64,000 nucleotides of DNA from Streptomyces sp. DvalAA-43 (lineage in GTDB: Bacteria; Actinomycetota; Actinomycetes; Streptomycetales; Streptomycetaceae): the NCBI RefSeq assembly GCF_900091725.1, contig NZ_FMBW01000054.1:186001-250000 (forward strand), given 5' to 3'. The notes under the pieces were generated by a model. That model was given only the letters and a program-made list of their open reading frames with translations. It was not told the DNA's origin and did no database searches. Made by a program: the position numbers and the translations under genes. Positions 62,620 through 64,000 of the stretch are shown here, piece by piece (position 1 is the first letter of the stretch; each line of letters begins with the position of its first letter).

Positions 62620-62830
62620 CGCCCGCCATTTCCCGCCGGGGATCGTCGTGGCGCAAGCCCCGTTCCTTGGCCTGGATCCACTGGTCGAGCGAGAGCGCGC
62701 ACAGGCGCTGGAAAAGCTCCACCTTTGGCCGGTAGCGGCGGTAGAGACTGGCGATGCAGGCCCCCGGCGCGCGGCGATCGCCGCCACCGATGCATGCGCC
62801 CCGTCCGCGGCCAGGACCTTCCGTGTGAAG
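62620..62830 (-). pseudogene. TetR-family regulator remnant
   Basis: The minus strand reads KVLAADGAHASVAAIAARRG and then, one frame over, CIASLYRRYRPKVELFQRLC and ALSLDQWIQAKERGLRHDDP. Together these give the TetR HTH (ASVAAIAA-AGV-IASLYRRY-K-ELFQRL). One frameshift lies near 62763. The ligand domain is missing after residue ~70. It lies convergent with the alcohol dehydrogenase. Confidence 0.6.
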
Positions 62831-62922
62831 GCCTACCCGTTGCTTTGTTCATTTTCAGCGGTTCTGGTTCGACTTCCGGGCTCTGTCACTATTTTGGGGC
62901 AGCTGGGCATCGATCTTGTGTG

Positions 62923-64000
62923 ATGGGTGGGGCTCGCGTCGCGGATGTTCTGTTGCCAGGTGTCGGGGTTCAGGTCGAGCGAGTGGCACTCACGGATACG
63001 GAGGTTCGACTGGCTGTGCGGTCGCAGGCCGCGTCGGCCGCATGTCCCGATTGCGGACGATGATCCTCAAGAGTGCACTGCTACTACCCGCGGGCTCTGG
63101 CGGATCGTCCGGTCGCAGGCAAGCGGGTACGACTGGAACCACGGGCCCGCCGACTCGTGTGCGGGAACGATCGACGCGACCGGCGGACGTTCGCCGGGCA
63201 GGTACCGAACCTGACCCGGCGCCACGCACGCCGCACGGATGCTCTCACTGCCCAGCTCACCGATCTGGCCCTGTTCCTGGGCGGCCGGGCAGGAGCACGC
63301 CTCTGCGAACGCATGGCCATCGGCACCCGCAAGGACACTCTGCTCCGGCTGATCCGCGCGCTGCCGCTCCCGTCCTCGGGCCCGGTCCCGCTTCTCGGCG
63401 TCGACGAGTTCGCCGTGCGACGCGGACGGAACTACGCGACGATCCTCATCGACATGTCCACCCACCGTCCGGTCGACGTTCTTGCCGATCGCGCCGCGAA
63501 CACCTTCACGTCCTGGCTGCGAGATCATCCCGAGGTGCGGATGATCTGCCGCGACCGCGCCGGCTCCTTCCGCGACGGAGCCCGCGCGGGTGCTCCGCGG
63601 GCCCGGCAGGTGGCCGATGCCTGGCATCTGCTGCACAATCTGGCCGAAGCGGTCGAACGCGTCGTGGGCCGGCACCGCGCCGTACTGCGAGAAGGCCTCA
63701 CGTCCTACGACGACCGGACCGAAGACGGCCAGACTCGGGAGAACCCGGGCCGCGCGGAGCTGGACATCCATGGACGGCCGCGGCCTCTGGTCGCCCGCAC
63801 TTGTGAACGCCACCAACAGGTCCACGAACGCATCGAACGTGGCGACAGCCTCCGTGCCATCGCACGCGATCTCCACCTCAGCCGCGGCACGGTCAACCGC
63901 TTCGCACGGGCCGCCGACGCAACGGAACTCCTCCTCGCCGCCACCCACCGCCCCACGCTGATCGACGATTACCGCCTCTGTTTGCACCACCGCTGGATGG
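62923..64000 (+). mobile_element. ISL3-family transposase with one in-frame stop (right end outside window)
   Basis: From the ATG at 62923 the N-terminal zinc part reads GVQVERVALTDTEVRLAVRS, then ACPDCGR. TGA at 63061 follows, and the same frame continues SSRVHCYYPRALADRPVAGK, RRLVCGNDRRDRRTFAGQVP, LLGVDEFAVRRGRNYATILI, WHLLHNLAEAVERVVGRHRA to the window edge. DEFA and the later DAWHLLHN fit the DDE core of ISL3 elements. A single CGA-to-TGA change explains the stop. The left terminal repeat is probably near 62878 (GGGCTCTGTCACTATTTTGG). The product is likely inactive without readthrough or an internal start. Confidence 0.8.

Noticed and set aside
1..64000. tRNA, rRNA and phage attachment sites
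   Set aside because: No cloverleaf, rRNA or integrase-associated direct repeats were recognised by eye. tRNAscan-SE and Infernal would be needed to exclude them firmly.

Overview
The window is very GC-rich, uses codons ending in G or C, and starts genes with GTG or TTG as well as ATG. It carries actinobacterial families: ESX-type secretion genes, TioE/MerR, an ECF42 sigma factor with a DGPF protein, DUF6000, DUF6083 and DUF6624. It looks like a chromosomal segment of Streptomyces or a close relative, possibly from an arm, because accessory genes, gene remnants and IS remains are frequent.

Region 1 (1-9.7 kb) holds small housekeeping and accessory genes. In order: the start of an aldo/keto reductase running off the left edge, a divergent HTH regulator, an O-methyltransferase-like gene, a frameshifted F420/PPOX oxidoreductase, a DUF5701-like gene, a nitronate monooxygenase, a CGNR zinc-finger regulator divergent from an MFS exporter across a nested palindrome, a shortened PEP-mutase/isocitrate-lyase-like gene, an erythromycin-esterase-like gene divergent from a TioE-type MerR regulator, and a methyltransferase.

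Region 2 (9.7-42.4 kb) is the centre of the window: a complete-looking type VII (ESX) secretion locus built as two divergent arms from about 18.9-19.1 kb. The minus arm reads eccC, a beta-helix/double-AAA EccA-like ATPase, a small Pro-rich CxxC protein and a mycosin. The plus arm reads eccD, eccB, two WXG100-size proteins, four small or mid-size helical proteins including a YbaB-like one, a 4,838-residue giant protein and a membrane protein with a golvesin-like domain. A strong hairpin closes the arm. No eccE was seen. The giant has a CpnT/WXG100-like N-terminus, hydrophobic helices, low-complexity linkers, an HELTH zincin motif, two EndoU-like segments and a C-terminal Fic/Doc-like motif whose catalytic His is Gln. 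I infer that it is a multi-domain T7SS substrate (polymorphic-toxin-like) and that the small proteins before it are delivery partners. The mycosin keeps Asp and His but has lost the catalytic Ser and the oxyanion Asn.

Region 3 (42.7-53 kb) holds a DoxX protein, an ECF42 sigma/DGPF pair with a matching promoter, a cis-prenyltransferase, an SDR, a tripeptidyl-aminopeptidase-like hydrolase, a VOC protein, a GNAT, a DUF6624 protein and two hypotheticals. Between them lie decayed genes: sigJ, an FAD oxidoreductase, an IS110 end and an ArsR.

Region 4 (53-64 kb) holds an S9 peptidase, a frameshifted membrane protein, a DUF6000 protein, a TetX-like monooxygenase, a second aldo/keto reductase behind an attenuator-like leader, a DUF6083 protein and a zinc alcohol dehydrogenase. 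VOC, HxlR and TetR remnants are scattered between them. An ISL3 transposase interrupted by one in-frame TGA runs off the right edge. All calls rest on reading the sequence and on knowledge of the families; no database search was possible.
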